NCBI GenBank assembly: GCA_903904765.1
Contig: CAIVEA010000640.1
Span: forward strand, 1-6,565
Reading direction: 5' to 3'
DNA length: 6,565 bases
From: an uncultured Chloroflexota bacterium
Lineage (GTDB): Bacteria > Chloroflexota > Anaerolineae > Aggregatilineales > Phototrophicaceae
Shown: positions 5,024 to 6,565 of the stretch, piece after piece
Layout: each line of letters begins with the position of its first letter
How positions within the stretch are numbered: position 1 is the first letter of the stretch
Program-made: the position numbers and the translations under genes
Notes under the pieces: model-generated
What the model saw: only the letters and a program-made list of their open reading frames with translations
Told to the model about the DNA's origin: nothing
Database searches by the model: none

Positions 5024-6565
5024 CTATCCTTCGGCAACTACACTGAAGCAGAAGGTGCTGCCCTGCCCGATTTCGCTCTCGATTTGAATGCGGCTGCCCA
5101 TCTGCTCCACCAAACTGCGGGTGATGGCATAGCCTAAGCCCGTGCCGGGGCGCGAACGGGTGAATTCATCCTCGGCGCGCCAGAATTTCGTCCCCAGTTT
5201 GGCAATGGCCTCTTTCGACAGGCCGATGCCCGTGTCCGACACCGCAAAAGCGATGCGCCCATCCTGATCGCGGTATACCTTCAAGCGGATTTTGCCGCCA
5301 TCCGGTGTGTATTTGTAGGAGTTGCTGACCAGATTGGTAAGCACCTGCACCAGTCGGTAGTAATCGGTGTGCAGGTCGGGCAGCCCCGGCTCGACCTCTT
5401 CGGTGTACTCGTGATGGTACTGTTCCATCTGGGTCATCGTGCCGTCGCGGACGGCCTGCACAATATCCGCCACCGTCACGCGGGACTCGTTCATATAGAA
5501 CAGGCCGCTTTCGATGCGACTGATGTCCGCCAGATCCGAAACCAGCATCGCCATGCGTTTGACCGTATCTTTGATGCGCGTCAAGAACTCGACCTGCCGT
5601 TCGGAAAGCCCGCCCTGAATCTGGGTCAGGTCGGCATAGCCGGAGATGCTGGTCATCGGCACTTTCAAATCATGCGCGACAATGCCCACGAACTCGCTTT
5701 TGGCTTTGTCGGCGGCGCGAACGGCGGCGTACAGGCGAGCGTTTTCGATGGCGATGGCGGCACGGGCGATCACGCGCTCGATGATGTCCTGTTCATCAGC
5801 TGTGAAAGGCATGTGGCCTTCGCGCTCCACCACCACCAAACCGACCACCCGCGCCTCGCGCCGGATAGGGACGATGGCGACGGCTTTCCCGCCCCCCTGT
5901 TCGGGGTTCAAGATCAGGGTACGTGCTTCGGCAATCGCGGTTTCGCTCTCGGCATAAAGTTTCGGCTCGGCGGGAGTGGAATGGTCGCTGACGGTGAAGC
6001 GATGCGCGATCTGGATGGTGGGCGGGTCACCTTCCAGCAGGCCGAGATAGCCGCCATCGGCATTCGACAGGCGGCACGCCCATTCCAGCGTGATCTGCAT
6101 GGCTTTGTCGGCATCCAGCGTCTCGCTCATCAGGCGGTCAATCCGGCGCAACCGCTGAAGTTCCTCCACGCGCTGCGCCAGCTCTTGATCGGTCTGGCTG
6201 AACAGGCGGGCGTTATCCAGCGCGACGGCGGCTTGTGCGGCGAAGGCATCCAGCGCCGCCAGATCGTCCTCGTTGAATAGACTCGCCATCATGCGGTTGT
6301 CCACATAGACCACGCCGATCACGCTGCCCCGCGCCCGCAGCGGTGTCGCCATGATACTGCGGAGCGCCTGCCCGACGATGCTGGCCTGCCCCGCGAAACG
6401 CGGGTCTTCCTGCGCGTTGGTGGTCAGGATGGCCTTACCGCTGTCCAGCACGCGGTTGGCAATGGTGCGGCTGTATTTGAAGTGGTCATCGCTCAAGGTT
6501 TGCTGGTCGAAGTTGCGGGCGACCTGCACGCCCAACCCACCATCGTCGTCGCGCAGCATCAGGAA
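5024..6565 (-). CDS. Soluble GAF-GAF sensor histidine kinase (5' end beyond right edge)
   Basis: The frame is open to the window edge: residues Phe-Leu precede the first in-window Met (6559), and this stretch (FLMLRDDDGG) is the interior of a GAF domain, so that Met is not the start. Numbering from it: GAF1 to about 120 (VARNFDQ, TTNAQEDPRF, SIMATPL, GVVYVDNR), a charged helical linker 120-145, GAF2 about 140-278, HisKA about 285-350 with H-box VAHDLKVPMTSISGYADL (294-311) and phosphoacceptor His296, then HATPase_c: N-box NLVSNSYKYTPDGG (409-422, Asn413), G1 SDTGIGL (441-447), F-box KFWRAED (458-464), G2 GTGLGYAITRSLV (472-484). All catalytic boxes are intact. GAF domains usually sense small ligands, haem or redox state, or serve as dimer modules; no Cys-rich or chromophore site is obvious. 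No membrane segment is seen in the part present. A further N-terminal domain, for example FHA, may lie outside. It leads the cluster into the deacetylase gene after 6 bp. Confidence 0.93.
   Translation of the reverse strand, partial: FLMLRDDDGGLGVQVARNFDQQTLSDDHFKYSRTIANRVLDSGKAILTTNAQEDPRFAGQASIVGQALRSIMATPLRARGSVIGVVYVDNRMMASLFNEDDLAALDAFAAQAAVALDNARLFSQTDQELAQRVEELQRLRRIDRLMSETLDADKAMQITLEWACRLSNADGGYLGLLEGDPPTIQIAHRFTVSDHSTPAEPKLYAESETAIAEARTLILNPEQGGGKAVAIVPIRREARVVGLVVVEREGHMPFTADEQDIIERVIARAAIAIENARLYAAVRAADKAKSEFVGIVAHDLKVPMTSISGYADLTQIQGGLSERQVEFLTRIKDTVKRMAMLVSDLADISRIESGLFYMNESRVTVADIVQAVRDGTMTQMEQYHHEYTEEVEPGLPDLHTDYYRLVQVLTNLVSNSYKYTPDGGKIRLKVYRDQDGRIAFAVSDTGIGLSKEAIAKLGTKFWRAEDEFTRSRPGTGLGYAITRSLVEQMGSRIQIESEIGQGSTFCFSVVAEG
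5027..5031 (-). promoter_or_regulatory. Ribosome binding site of the PIG-L deacetylase gene
   Basis: AAGGA on the minus strand lies 9 bp before ATG at 5017, overlapping the last codons of the upstream kinase gene. This suggests coupled translation and supports the chosen start. Confidence 0.6.

Noticed and set aside
4355..5137. 260-codon plus-strand open frame
   Set aside because: Antisense to the PIG-L deacetylase and the kinase end; no recognisable domain.
5369..6280. 303-codon plus-strand open frame
   Set aside because: Antisense to the GAF-GAF kinase; the kinase boxes fix the minus strand as coding. Long antisense frames are common at this base composition.
6557..6559. ATG at 6559 as the start of the GAF kinase
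   Set aside because: It sits inside a GAF domain core and the frame stays open to the edge, so the true start lies outside the window.

Overview
The window looks like an environmental, fairly GC-rich bacterium, most plausibly a Chloroflexota (Anaerolineae-like) genome. That assignment is inference. It rests on the style of the soluble GAF-GAF histidine kinase, tandem kinase genes with unusual input regions, a PIG-L deacetylase among them, and CCCCTCTCC...GGAGAGGGG hairpin repeats between genes. No rRNA or marker gene is present to confirm it.

Left part (1-2220) is a divergent sugar-catabolism locus. The first 252 codons of an L-ribulokinase gene (araB, minus strand) run off the left edge. 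A 448-bp intergenic region separates it from a LacI-family repressor gene on the plus strand. The intergenic region carries a good leftward promoter for araB (perfect TTGACA -35). An imperfect palindrome, GTGAACGCTCAC, lies over its predicted start point and closely resembles the E. coli lac operator. The repressor has the same recognition-helix residues as E. coli LacI (YQTVSRV), so protein and site fit each other. Most of the rest of the gap is two diverged copies of a roughly 110-bp hairpin-forming repeat.

Right part (2232-6565) is a leftward gene cluster, probably one operon. In transcription order it holds: a soluble GAF-GAF-histidine kinase (5' end beyond the right edge); a PIG-L/LmbE-type deacetylase 6 bp later; after 66 bp a second soluble histidine kinase; and 5 bp later a histidine-kinase-like protein with Asp where the phosphoacceptor His should be, plus a proline/glutamate-rich hinge. 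No response regulator or transmembrane segment is visible in this part. The lacI and pseudokinase genes converge with only 11 bp between their stop codons.

The most notable features are the repressor/operator match in a lac-like mode at an arabinose gene, the paired active kinase and pseudokinase, the deacetylase embedded in a kinase operon, and the tandem hairpin repeat between divergent promoters. No CRISPR array, tRNA, rRNA, transposase or phage gene was seen.
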